Source: JACWAE01 sp963847595 (GTDB lineage: Bacteria > Chloroflexota > Dehalococcoidia > SZUA-161). From it: a stretch of 64,000 bases of DNA. Of this stretch, positions 8,618-16,856 are shown piece after piece. Location of the stretch: the NCBI GenBank assembly GCA_963847595.1, contig CAWKAJ010000002.1, positions 1,612,001 to 1,676,000 of the forward strand. The letters run 5' to 3'. Made by a program: the position numbers and the translations under genes. The notes under the pieces were generated by a model. The model was not told the origin of the DNA. It did no database searches and saw nothing but the letters and a program-made list of their open reading frames with translations. Numbering within the stretch: position 1 is the first letter of the stretch; every line of letters starts with the position of its first letter.

Positions 8618-9207
8618 GCTCTAATCCTCCTCAGGATGGCATTGAGCCGATTGAGGTCGCCGCTCAGCAGAACAGCGATTTCCTTGCCTGCTTTTACCAG
8701 GAAGGCGCGCCTGTCGTCCTGGGCGCAGCTCGCCTGCCGCAGGCAGGCGGAAACTATCTCGTCCACCGTCCCTGTTCGGGTATTGAGCAATATGGGCAGG
8801 AAATCAAGCGATTGAGTGAAGCCGCGTACCTCGTCCTTTTCGCAGAGATAGACGAAGCTGTGGACGCGGGGTGGGCGGGGCGGCAGGTAATGCAGGGGCA
8901 CAGCGCGCTGTGCCCCTACGCTGTGTCCGATGACAAGAGTATCGAATGTGGTGCGTAGCAGCTTGGAAAGCTGCGGATTTTGACGATAAATACTCTCCTC
9001 GGTGGCTTCCTCCCTGCCCCGCGCTATGGGACGGCGGTTTGGCTCTATGCTCTCCGTGGCGGCGTTGCAGACCACGCCGTAAATCTCTACATCGCCGTCG
9101 CTGGTCTTAACCAGGCTGCCCAGGGGTGGGGGGGAGTGCAATTCATAGCATTCTGCCACGAACTGCCCTGTGCTGGCCTCGATGACCTCGCCTATCTTGT
9201 CTGGCAA
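8614..9207 (-). CDS. HAS-barrel protein of the nurA-herA operon
   Basis: 197 residues. It opens with MPDKIGEVIEASTGQFVAEC and has PPLGSLVKT.DGDVEIYGVV, the HAS-barrel signature found at the N-terminus of HerA and ATP synthase-like proteins. It probably binds or regulates HerA. It overlaps herA (GTGA) and the upstream transposase (16 bases). The segment VGAQRAVPLHY is encoded by a REP-like palindrome (8894-8917), and a second palindrome (8732-8751) encodes ACLRQA, so mobile short repeats seem to have been accepted in frame. No ATPase motif is present. Confidence 0.7.
   Translation of the reverse strand: MPDKIGEVIEASTGQFVAECYELHSPPPLGSLVKTSDGDVEIYGVVCNAATESIEPNRRPIARGREEATEESIYRQNPQLSKLLRTTFDTLVIGHSVGAQRAVPLHYLPPRPPRVHSFVYLCEKDEVRGFTQSLDFLPILLNTRTGTVDEIVSACLRQASCAQDDRRAFLVKAGKEIAVLLSGDLNRLNAILRRIRA
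8732..8751. repeat. GCCTGCCGCAGGCAGGC-type palindrome inside the HAS-barrel gene
   Basis: CGCCTGCC and GGCAGGCGG flank a GCA centre. The sequence type is common as dispersed palindromes in environmental genomes. Here it is read through in frame as part of SACLRQASC. Confidence 0.55.
8894..8917. repeat. REP-like palindrome, copy 2, inside the HAS-barrel gene
   Basis: AGGGGCACAGCG pairs exactly with CGCTGTGCCCCT, and the flanking TAC matches the family end. It adds VGAQRAVPL to the protein without breaking the frame. Confidence 0.8.
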
Positions 9208-9773
9208 ATCAGTTCTCCTCGCGGTTTGAGTTCATTCATCTGCCTGTCCGGATTATTTTCGTCCACATTCCATTTTACAGGGTTGTCAAGGGTGTATTGG
9301 CGGATATCGTTCAAATCATGTTCGTTGCGGATGACGTGTTCATAGTAATTGCGCTGCCATCTAAAATCGAGATGTCCAGCGCGGCGACAGCGGGTTGTCA
9401 CTGCGGCTTTATAGGTACGCATAATTATGGCCAGCTTATTTCGCTGTGGGGAGATGGTAGAAAATCGGTTGTTGGTAATACGGATTGTAGGGGCGTTCAA
9501 TTGAACGCCCCTACGGAGGGCAATGAAGACGATTCCGTGTAAATGATTTGGCATGATAATCCATTCATCCAATTGAACATTTGGAAAATGGTTGGGAATT
9601 TCTATCCAACATTGTTCTGCAATGGCACGGATTTTCTTCTTTTCGAACAGTAACGCCTTATTATGTGTGCAAATGGTCACAAAATACGCCCCTTCCTGGG
9701 AATAGTCGTAATCCTCTAAACGGAGGGAATGGCGCTGGCGCTGTTCTATGTCGGGTGCCAATTTTGACCTCAA
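9192..9773 (-). mobile_element. REP-associated (RAYT-like) Y1 transposase
   Basis: About 193 residues if TTG 9773 is used, which overlaps the nurA stop as TTGA; GTG 9779 is an alternative, and the frame extends to 9944 only as a shadow of nurA. The Y1 HUH signature is intact: PNHLHG (His77, His79) and the catalytic Tyr in WQRNYYEHVIR (143/144). LEDYDYSQEGAYFVTICTHNK is typical of the REP-type branch. Such enzymes cut and join single-stranded REP hairpins. A palindrome of the local family is inserted in frame (residues about 87-96, RRGVQLNAPT). It sits between nurA and the HAS-barrel gene in an otherwise functional operon. Confidence 0.85.
9487..9514. repeat. REP-like palindrome, copy 3, inside the transposase gene
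   Basis: Perfect 28-base palindrome, GTAGGGGCGTTCAA plus its reverse complement. It is translated as GVQLNAPT in the transposase without frame loss. Confidence 0.9.
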
Positions 9774-10978
9774 ATCCACCTCGTCTTCTTGCTGCGGCTT
9801 TTGGCAGAGGTGGCGGTGGGCAGGCGCCTTTCGGACAGGGCCAGTTCGACCAAATATTGGAACTGTTCGCGGTCGGCGCCGGTTACCACTGCCTGCTCGT
9901 GCGCCTCGCTCAAAGCCACCGGATAGCCCTGGCCGCGGCGGCACTGGTCGAGGACTAGCGTGTGAACCAAATCAACCAGCCCCCGCTCCTCAACCCATCG
10001 TGGGAACTCGACTCGCCCTATCTCTTCATCGCCCTTCAAGTAGAAGAAGCGGACCTCATTTTCTCCGTAATGCTTCTGCACCACCGAGGAACGGCTGATG
10101 AATGTCGCCGACCTCTCGCCCGGCTCAAGGATTCGGGCGAAGATGGCGCTGTCCTGTACGCCATCAACCGCTTCACACACCTTTTTCGATGAGGGCACGC
10201 TGCGGGAACAGTTGCGGTCGCAGTCGGGCGGGTCGTAAGGACATACCGCTACCCTGAGTGCGTTCACCACATCGGTACTCCGGGGGAAGCTGATGTAGCT
10301 TGCCAGAGCCAGCCTGGTTTTCTGGCCAGTCTCCTTGATTTTGTTCACAGCCCGAAGGAATCCGTTCTCCAGCAGTTCTCTCTTTACGTAGTCCGGGTAA
10401 GCCTGCCCCGCTAGCCCCCACATGATGAGCGAGCCGTCGATCAAGGCTAGCGCCGGCAATTGGGGAGGAAGCCCCTCGCATAGCTCTGCCAGAGCTTCAA
10501 TCTCGGCTACAGCGCGTTTTATGCCCAGCAGATCCCGCTCCAGAGCTTGTTCGCCGCTGCCCAACGGGTCGGCTATGGTCAAGTCTTGGCGGCTGGCGTA
10601 GAGGGCGGGCTGGCTGCGGAGTGCAGCATCAGGCTTCTGGCCGTAGCGCAACACCACGCTGCCGATGTTTATCAGGCAACACCTCGCTGCGCTATGTCGG
10701 TCGACATCTATATGGGAGCCGTCTACAGCGATGACTGCGAAGTCGGATGGGCATTCTCCGGATTTGTGGCTGCCTGTGAGCTCATTAGTTAGCCCGGCCA
10801 CTAACCAGGTGGTCTTGCTGCTCTCGATCCTCTTTTTGAGCGGGTCAAGCGCGGTAGATTTCAGGCGCAGTGTCTCCAGGGCGTGGACGAGGTGGGCTTC
10901 TTTGTCCTTCTGCTCTGCTTTGAGGTCTGCAGCCATGCCTTCGATCTGGGCTGCTACTTTGTTGAGGTCTAATGACAT
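9770..10978 (-). CDS. nurA: NurA-domain 5'-3' nuclease
   Basis: 402 residues. The NurA core begins at about residue 80 with FAVIAVDGSHIDVDRH, giving a catalytic Asp, and a second acidic motif lies in ALALIDGSLIMWGL. The C-terminal LVLDQCRRGQGYPVALSEAHEQAVV carries the remaining conserved Asp/His region. NurA with HerA resects double-strand breaks; in some bacteria such pairs are tied to repair or phage defence. It is the first gene of the four-gene minus-strand operon and has its own promoter. Confidence 0.87.
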   Translation of the reverse strand: MSLDLNKVAAQIEGMAADLKAEQKDKEAHLVHALETLRLKSTALDPLKKRIESSKTTWLVAGLTNELTGSHKSGECPSDFAVIAVDGSHIDVDRHSAARCCLINIGSVVLRYGQKPDAALRSQPALYASRQDLTIADPLGSGEQALERDLLGIKRAVAEIEALAELCEGLPPQLPALALIDGSLIMWGLAGQAYPDYVKRELLENGFLRAVNKIKETGQKTRLALASYISFPRSTDVVNALRVAVCPYDPPDCDRNCSRSVPSSKKVCEAVDGVQDSAIFARILEPGERSATFISRSSVVQKHYGENEVRFFYLKGDEEIGRVEFPRWVEERGLVDLVHTLVLDQCRRGQGYPVALSEAHEQAVVTGADREQFQYLVELALSERRLPTATSAKSRSKKTRWI

Positions 10979-10999
10979 CTCTGCTACTCTTTAGTGGCG

Positions 11000-11029
11000 A
11001 GTATAGCACAAGGTGCTTTCTAATGACAA
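11000..11029 (-). promoter_or_regulatory. Promoter of the nurA-herA operon
   Basis: On the minus strand TTGTCA (11029-11024) and TATACT (11005-11000) are 18 bases apart, just upstream of the nurA start at 10978. Confidence 0.65.
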
Positions 11030-11036
11030 TCGAATT

Positions 11037-11250
11037 TATGAACCCCCTTTATCCCCCAGTCTTGGGGGATAAAGGGAATTGGGGGATACCCCCAAACCCC
11101 CAGCAAAGGGCTTTGCCCTCTGCGCTCCCTGGTAACTGGGACTTGGAAGAGGTTTTATAAAGGGCTTTTTGACCCCCTTTATCCCCCTCCTTCCTAAAAG
11201 GGGGCGGGGGAATTTGAAATATGGGGGACACCCCCATCCGCCAGACAACG
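11037..11250. repeat. Two tandem copies of a C/G-tract intergenic element
   Basis: 11037-11150 and 11165-11250 are related: (A)ACCCCCTTTATCCCCC, then a GGGGG-rich inverted partner, a GGGGGA(T/C)A(C)CCCC block and GGGCTTTGCCCTCTGCGCTCCC. The same element recurs at 26691, 31876 (opposite strand) and 51483. It has no coding capacity of its own. Confidence 0.75.
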
Positions 11251-11294
11251 AAGCCCATGACTATTTTCTCTTTTAAGTTCTTTTACATTTGTGA

Positions 11295-11300
11295 TATAAT
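11295..11300 (+). promoter_or_regulatory. -10 box of the ftsH promoter
   Basis: A perfect TATAAT lies 23 bases before the ftsH start region. No good -35 hexamer stands 16-18 bases upstream (TTTAAG at 11272), so the promoter may need an activator or use an extended context. Confidence 0.45.
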
Positions 11301-11322
11301 TTATTGTCAAATAGGTGGGAAG

Positions 11323-13473
11323 ATGCCAAAGATTTCTCGAAGCTTAATTATCTGGCTCATCGTGCTGGCGGTGGTGATAGCCGTATTCTTCACCCTGATG
11401 ACACCAGGCACCAAGACAGTTACACTTACGTCGTCGGAGATGATCACCGATTTGCAGCAGGGGATAAACCCCGCGGGCGGGAACTATACCGCTCCGGCTA
11501 CTCTTACCATTAAAGACACGTCGCTGACAGCGGTGATAGAGGGCAAGACCTATACCACGACTGTTCCCTCGAACTTTGATGCTTTTCAGGTCTTTGCCTC
11601 TCAGATCGGAAATGGCACTGTGACCGTCAACTACCAGGGCGCAAGCCGCTGGAGCAGTTGGGGCACGATTCTGATCAACTTCCTGCCACTGATTCTCTTC
11701 GGCGCACTCATCATATTCATGCTGCGTCAGGCGCAGGGAGGCTCAAACCAGGCGCTCTCCTTCGGCAGGAGCCGGGCGCGCATGGTCAGCGGAGATAAAC
11801 CTACCGTGACCTTCGGCGATGTAGCCGGTGTCGATGAGGCGAAGCAAGAGTTGCAGGAGATAGTGGAGTTCCTGAAATTCCCGGAGAAATTTATCGCTCT
11901 GGGCGCACGTATACCGCGAGGCGTGTTGCTGGTTGGTCCTCCCGGAACGGGCAAGACTCTGCTGGCCCGCGCTGTCGCGGGGGAGGCAGGGGTTCCCTTC
12001 TTCTCCATCAGCGGCAGTGAGTTTGTGGAGATGTTCGTCGGCGTGGGCGCCTCCCGTGTACGTGACCTCTTCGATCAGGCCAAGCGCAATGCGCCTTGCA
12101 TTATCTTCGTGGATGAAATAGACGCTGTGGGCCGTCACCGGGGCTCCGGCTTGGGCGGCGGGCATGACGAAAGGGAGCAGACTCTGAACCAGATACTGGT
12201 GGAGATGGATGGGTTCGATTCCAGCACCAAGGTCATCGTCATCGCGGCTACCAACCGCCCTGATATCCTCGACCCGGCGCTGCTGCGCCCCGGCAGGTTC
12301 GACCGACGTGTGATTCTGGATCAACCTGACATCGTTGGCCGCAAGGCAATCCTTCAGGTTCATGCCAAGGGTAAGCCCCTGGAGCCAACAGTTGACCTGG
12401 AGGTCATTGCCAAGCAGACGCCTGGTTTCAGCGGCGCCGACCTGGCCAACTTGGTAAACGAGGGTGCTATTCTGGCAGCCAGGCGCAACAAGAAGAAGAT
12501 TGGCTTGAGCGAGTTGGAGGAAGCTATAGACCGCGTCCTGCTTGGGCCGGAGCGGAAGAGCCGTGTCATCAACATGAAAGAAAAGGAGATTATCGCCTAC
12601 CATGAGGCAGGGCATGCCCTGGTAGCCCGCAATCTGCCTAACGCTGACCCGGTGCACAAGGTATCCGTTGTAGCTCGAGGCATGGCTGGTGGCTATACCA
12701 AGCAGCTACCCACCGAGGACCGCCGTCTTCACTCTGTAAGCCAGTTACGGGACATACTTACTACTCTCATGGGTGGACGGGCTGCTGAGGAGCTTATCTT
12801 CGGGAAGGCGGAAGTGACCACCGGGGCACACAGCGACCTGGAGCAGGTCACTGCAATTGCCCGCGGCATGGTAAAAGAGTACGGCATGAGCGAGGAGCCA
12901 CGCTACGAAGAGATGCCTATTAGCACTGTTATGGAGGAGATTCTGGCAGGCAACATCGAGGCTATCGAAGTGTATGGCGACGACCTTCTAGTTCGAACAA
13001 AAGACAAACGTATATTCCGCTCCCGAAAGGAGGCGGACTTCAGCCTGGTGGAATTCTTGCGAGAGCGGGGAGCCAATACAGGTTCTGACGGAGTTCAGGT
13101 CATTGTCAAGGACTTGAGCAGCTTAGGTGGTCTGGGGCCGCGCACCTTCGGCCGCAGGGAGGAGTTGGTCTTTCTGGGCAGGATGGTTGATGAGCAGAAG
13201 GACTACGGCGACAAGGTAGCTGACTCAATCGACGCTGAGATGAAGTCACTTATAGACACCGCTTACGCTCAAGCAAAAGACATACTGACCAAGAATAAGG
13301 CCAAGCTGGTTCAGATCGCTGAGCGCTTGATTGCTGAAGAAACGCTCGAGGGTGACAAACTCGAGGCGCTGTTCAATGAGCCTGTGCCCTCTGCTACGCC
13401 GGATGCTGGTTCGGCTGACGGCGAGCCCGACGCTGCAAAGGGTGACTCGACAGGCCAAGCGGCTGTAAATTAG
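11323..13473 (+). CDS. ftsH: ATP-dependent zinc metalloprotease FtsH with an insertion in the protease domain
   Basis: 716 residues from ATG 11323 (AGGTGGGA at 11313). Order: first membrane span (about 6-25), extracytoplasmic domain, second span (about 117-136), AAA+ domain with Walker A GPPGTGKT (205-212) and Walker [12 protein letters not shown], then M41 protease with HEAGH (427-431). It degrades membrane and short-lived proteins. Between YGMSE (524) and LGPRTFG (604) there are about 78 extra residues (12895-13131) that most FtsH proteins lack. Their pattern, [20 protein letters not shown] then LVRTKD…F…[11 protein letters not shown], resembles the FtsH extracytoplasmic domain itself. The core protease residues are kept, so activity is expected. 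Confidence 0.95.
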   Translation: MPKISRSLIIWLIVLAVVIAVFFTLMTPGTKTVTLTSSEMITDLQQGINPAGGNYTAPATLTIKDTSLTAVIEGKTYTTTVPSNFDAFQVFASQIGNGTVTVNYQGASRWSSWGTILINFLPLILFGALIIFMLRQAQGGSNQALSFGRSRARMVSGDKPTVTFGDVAGVDEAKQELQEIVEFLKFPEKFIALGARIPRGVLLVGPPGTGKTLLARAVAGEAGVPFFSISGSEFVEMFVGVGASRVRDLFDQAKRNAPCIIFVDEIDAVGRHRGSGLGGGHDEREQTLNQILVEMDGFDSSTKVIVIAATNRPDILDPALLRPGRFDRRVILDQPDIVGRKAILQVHAKGKPLEPTVDLEVIAKQTPGFSGADLANLVNEGAILAARRNKKKIGLSELEEAIDRVLLGPERKSRVINMKEKEIIAYHEAGHALVARNLPNADPVHKVSVVARGMAGGYTKQLPTEDRRLHSVSQLRDILTTLMGGRAAEELIFGKAEVTTGAHSDLEQVTAIARGMVKEYGMSEEPRYEEMPISTVMEEILAGNIEAIEVYGDDLLVRTKDKRIFRSRKEADFSLVEFLRERGANTGSDGVQVIVKDLSSLGGLGPRTFGRREELVFLGRMVDEQKDYGDKVADSIDAEMKSLIDTAYAQAKDILTKNKAKLVQIAERLIAEETLEGDKLEALFNEPVPSATPDAGSADGEPDAAKGDSTGQAAVN

Positions 13474-13532
13474 GATTAGAGGCGGCGGCATGCCATGCCT
13501 CCGCGGTCACTATCTAGCCCCCAAGAGATATC

Positions 13533-14324
13533 ATGAGCACCATATTCTCATCACAGGAATTCACCAGAGAAGTCAAGGCAGCAGCGATAGCTAATGGTGC
13601 GGCATTGGTTGGAGTGGCAGCTATCGAATCCATTCCGCCTTGCAAGCCTCCGCTGCCGGTGACCAAGGTGATGCCAGAGGCACGCAGTGTTGTGGTTTTC
13701 GCAATACCTATGCTGCGCGGGTCTATCGAAAGCCCGAGTCTATTTTCTGCCATGATATCTACACATGCAACCTATAAGGAAGAGGAAATATTAGAGCTCA
13801 GGTTGGGCAGACTCTTAGAGGAGCGGGGATACCGGGCCGCCATGATAGTACCGGCATCACCCATCGAGATGAGTAGAGAGACTAAGGGACTGTTGGGGGA
13901 TATCTCTCTCCGTCATGCTGCTGTAGGGGCTGGCCTGGGAACAATAGGCAAGAGCCGGCTGCTGCTCACGCGTAGATGGGGGCCGAGAGTGCGCTTAGGA
14001 GCTGTGGTTACTAATGCCCCGCTGGAAGTGGACCGACCGATAGCAGAACGATTTTGTGATGATTGTGACCTGTGCGTGCAATCTTGCCCGGCACAGGCGC
14101 TCAATACACATACCCTGAAAGATGCGGTTAAGTGTCTCAGTAAGCAGATGAAATGGGGGATGGTTGCGCACATCCAATTCATGCAGAAGCTGATGGAAGC
14201 TCCGCCGGAGCAGCAGAAGGAAATGCTAGGCAGCCCCGAATACTGGAATATCTATCAGGCGCAGAGTGTGGGCTTGCTGTACACCTGCTACGAATGCGTG
14301 AACTGCTGTCCGGTTGGTAGATGA
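13533..14324 (+). CDS. QueG-like double 4Fe-4S protein
   Basis: 263 residues. The N-terminal half (SLRHAAVGAGLGTIGKSRLLLT, RVRLGAVVTNAPL) matches the cobamide-binding fold shared by epoxyqueuosine reductase QueG and reductive dehalogenases. It is followed by ferredoxin cysteines CDDCDLCVQSCP and CYECVNCCPVG. Full QueG is about 350-380 residues with a C-terminal HEAT-like region; this protein stops directly after the second cluster. That makes true QueG function doubtful; many such short paralogues occur in Dehalococcoidia with unknown roles. The start has only a weak ribosome site. Confidence 0.7.
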   Translation: MSTIFSSQEFTREVKAAAIANGAALVGVAAIESIPPCKPPLPVTKVMPEARSVVVFAIPMLRGSIESPSLFSAMISTHATYKEEEILELRLGRLLEERGYRAAMIVPASPIEMSRETKGLLGDISLRHAAVGAGLGTIGKSRLLLTRRWGPRVRLGAVVTNAPLEVDRPIAERFCDDCDLCVQSCPAQALNTHTLKDAVKCLSKQMKWGMVAHIQFMQKLMEAPPEQQKEMLGSPEYWNIYQAQSVGLLYTCYECVNCCPVGR

Positions 14325-14345
14325 AACAGAGTTGTTGAAGGCTGT

Positions 14346-15131
14346 CTACCCGTTCTCTTCGTGCTCCTCCCGTTCCCAGATCGGCCTGGTGAAGTGCTGC
14401 AGGTACTCTTTTCTTATCTCGTCTCCTATCTGCCTGAGCTGTTTTTCCGTCCCCTCGGCAAACTCCTTAAGCTCAGACATGTCTATTTTCACCTCGAGCA
14501 GCCTGGTCAGAACCCCGAGCACAGCCTGAGAAGACCGGGGGTTCGCCAGCTTGGCAGCGTACTTCACGGTCTCGCCCAGCAGACAGATCCCCTCCAAATC
14601 CCTTTCCTTGGCTGCGCCCAGCAATAGGCCATTCAATCCGGCTACATAGAAGTCGCCGGCCAGCACTACGCCGTGCATTTTTAACTCATCGAGCAGCTCA
14701 GGTGACGTAGCTGCTCCCAGTACCCTCGGTTCATCGGGATGGTGCTCAGTGACGGCGGCGGCCAGGGTGTATATCCTGCTCACCCCGAAACTCTCCGCTA
14801 TATCTAATATTTTGCCCACATATTCATAGGCTCCGAAAGGGGGCTGCGCCTCCGAGAGGAAGATCAGCAGGTCGTTCCCCTTGTTTCTCCTTTTCCAATA
14901 ATAGAAGGCGCTGTGGGGGAACTCCGGCATCTCGATTAGATTGTCCTTGATGAAAACGCCCCCGAGGTCGAAGAAACCCTGAGGGTCAAGCTCCCCGAGC
15001 GGTTTCGCCTTCAGCTTGTCCTTAAGGTATGTTGCTGCGATCAATGCCACGTTGCCCACGCCGGGCCAGGCGGCAACCAGCGTAGGGTTGACTAGCTTGG
15101 GCGTGCGGCGTGCCTTAACCGTTTCTTTCAA
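14346..15131 (-). CDS. PAC2-family protein (proteasome assembly chaperone-like)
   Basis: 261 residues using TTG 15131, which has GGGAGGA six bases upstream; the longer frame to 15245 lacks a ribosome site and runs into repeat sequence. PTLVAAWPGVGNVALIAATYLKD and the GLNGLLLGAAKERDLEGICLLGET region are the PAC2 signature. Archaeal and bacterial PAC2 proteins may assist proteasome-like assemblies or act as ATP-grasp-associated factors; the bacterial function is not established. A C-terminal charged helix (about 215-261) may be a coiled coil. Confidence 0.8.
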   Translation of the reverse strand: MKETVKARRTPKLVNPTLVAAWPGVGNVALIAATYLKDKLKAKPLGELDPQGFFDLGGVFIKDNLIEMPEFPHSAFYYWKRRNKGNDLLIFLSEAQPPFGAYEYVGKILDIAESFGVSRIYTLAAAVTEHHPDEPRVLGAATSPELLDELKMHGVVLAGDFYVAGLNGLLLGAAKERDLEGICLLGETVKYAAKLANPRSSQAVLGVLTRLLEVKIDMSELKEFAEGTEKQLRQIGDEIRKEYLQHFTRPIWEREEHEENG

Positions 15132-15244
15132 TTTTGTCCTCCCTATATCACTTAACGTGCAAACCCGATAGCTTGTGGAGCCTTCTTCAACCCCCTGAGT
15201 TCTTCTCCTTCCTGGGATTGGGGGATCCATTATATCCAGGCGCA

Positions 15245-15300
15245 TCCCTGTATGTCTGAGACCCTTCGCTAAAGCTCAGGGTGACATTTATATTCTCCAC
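15245..15300. repeat. Dispersed repeat fragment (CCCTTCGCT…CTCAGGGTGACA)
   Basis: The block GACCCTTCGCTAAAGCTCAG, followed by GGTGACA, closely matches 52978-53000. It forms a partial inverted repeat between mnmE and the PAC2 gene. Confidence 0.6.
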
Positions 15301-15320
15301 CCTTGGGAGGTCGCCATGAA

Positions 15321-16658
15321 CTACTTGCCGATACAGAAGCGGCTGAAGATGGTATCGAGAAGCTCATCGGTGACCGTCTCCCCGGTTATCTCACCCAGCG
15401 CATTCAAGGCAGCGGTGAGGTCGATGGTGACGAAGTCGTCGGGAAGGTTCTCTTCCATAGCAGCCCTGGCTAGCCTCAGGTGCCTCTCTGCCCTTTGCAG
15501 GGCCTCCTTGTGGCGCGGGTTGGTCACCAGCAGAGCATCCGAGGTCACTATTTTGCCACCCAGTACGGAGTTCACCATGGCGTTCTCCAACTCCTCAAGC
15601 CCCTCGCCGGTCAGCGCCGAGGTCGAGACCTCCAGCCAGGTCAGTCCATCCAGCTCGGCCTGGCGCGGCAGGTCGCATTTGTTGGCCACTATCAGCACTG
15701 TCTTCTCGGTGAGAGAATCTATCAGCTCTTTATCCGAGTTGGTCAGAGGCTCGCTGGTATCTATTACCAGCAGCACGAAGTCGGCTTGCTCGATGGCCTT
15801 CCTGCTCCGCTCCACCGCCAGTGCCTCCACCACGTTATTGCTTTTCATGATACCAGCCGTGTCAATAAGGATGAAGGGCACGCCCTTCAGATTCACCGTC
15901 TCCTCCAGTGTATCGCGGGTAGTGCCGGGGATGGGGGTCACGATGGCGCGGCTCTGGCGCAGCAGGCGGTTGAGCAGGCTCGATTTGCCCACATTGGGAC
16001 GTCCCACGATGGCAGTCCTCACTCCGTGTCTATAGACCATGCCGGCATCGGCGTTGGCGATGAGATTCTGCAGGGTCGCCTGCGCCTTCTCCAACGGCTC
16101 TTTAATATCCTGCTCCTCGACCTCATCGTCGGGGAAGTCGATCCTGGCGGTGAGGTAGGCCAGGATGTCCATCAGCCTGCGGCGCACCTCTCTTATCGGC
16201 TCGGAGAGCTTGCCAGCCAGCCCCTGCACCGCCAGACGTAGGCTGGCCTGCGTTTTGGACTGAATGACATCGAGAACGGACTCAGCTTGAGCCAGGTCTA
16301 TCCTGCCGTTGAGGAAAGCCCTCAGGGTGAACTCGCCGGGATTGGCCAGCCTGGCGCCGCAGCGCAGGGCCAGCTCCAAAATGCGCTGCAAGGGTATAGG
16401 TCCGCCGTGGCAGTCTATCTCGACGATATCTTCTCTGGTGTAGGTGTGAGGCGCCTTCATATAGGCCACCAGCACCTCATCGACGACCTCTCCGTTATCC
16501 GGGTCAACGATGTGCCCATAGACGAGGCGGCGGTTCTGAAGTTTCCTGTCGAACAACCCCTGGACAATGGGCAGGGCTTTCTTCCCGCTCAGCCTCACGA
16601 TGCCGATGCCGCCCTCGCCGAGGGGTGTGGATATAGCGGCTATAGTATCTTGATACAT
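15321..16658 (-). CDS. mnmE: tRNA modification GTPase MnmE
   Basis: 445 residues from ATG 16658 (MYQDTIAAISTPLGEGGIGI); the in-frame upstream extension to 16712 is not MnmE-like. N-terminal tetrahydrofolate-binding domain, helical domain, then a G domain with GRPNVGKSS, DTAG and NKCD, ending in the invariant FCIGK. MnmE with MnmG installs the xm5 group on U34 of tRNA. mnmG is not in the window. Palindromic repeats lie immediately upstream. Confidence 0.95.
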   Translation of the reverse strand: MYQDTIAAISTPLGEGGIGIVRLSGKKALPIVQGLFDRKLQNRRLVYGHIVDPDNGEVVDEVLVAYMKAPHTYTREDIVEIDCHGGPIPLQRILELALRCGARLANPGEFTLRAFLNGRIDLAQAESVLDVIQSKTQASLRLAVQGLAGKLSEPIREVRRRLMDILAYLTARIDFPDDEVEEQDIKEPLEKAQATLQNLIANADAGMVYRHGVRTAIVGRPNVGKSSLLNRLLRQSRAIVTPIPGTTRDTLEETVNLKGVPFILIDTAGIMKSNNVVEALAVERSRKAIEQADFVLLVIDTSEPLTNSDKELIDSLTEKTVLIVANKCDLPRQAELDGLTWLEVSTSALTGEGLEELENAMVNSVLGGKIVTSDALLVTNPRHKEALQRAERHLRLARAAMEENLPDDFVTIDLTAALNALGEITGETVTDELLDTIFSRFCIGK

Positions 16659-16733
16659 GGCTAAGTTTATATGATATATCTTTCGCTTGGGGTGGGCAAG
16701 AAAATGAGGCAATCAGTTCCTAATGCGATTGGG

Positions 16734-16783
16734 TTGGAGCAGGTGCTCCAATCGTGCCAAGGGCGACCCATCGGGTCGCCCTT
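16734..16783. repeat. Two REP-like palindromes, copy 4
   Basis: TTGGAGCAGGTGCTCCAA (16734-16751) is followed by AAGGGCGACCC…GGGTCGCCCTT (16759-16783, TTAC continuing). Both are nearly perfect. They fill the gap between the SPFH gene end and mnmE. Confidence 0.75.
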
Positions 16784-16856
16784 ACAGTAGGCGGGCTCAA
16801 GGAGCGAAAACATTAACCCAAAGGGGTATGTTTGCGTTTATCCTGGTATTTCGAGC

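Noticed and set aside
9774..9944. N-terminal extension of the transposase frame
   Set aside because: Overlaps the end of nurA in another frame and reads as Arg/Pro-rich shadow; the TTG or GTG near 9773-9779 fits the family start.
11743..12657. 304-codon open frame on the minus strand
   Set aside because: Antisense to the AAA+ domain of ftsH; low-complexity composition and no motif.
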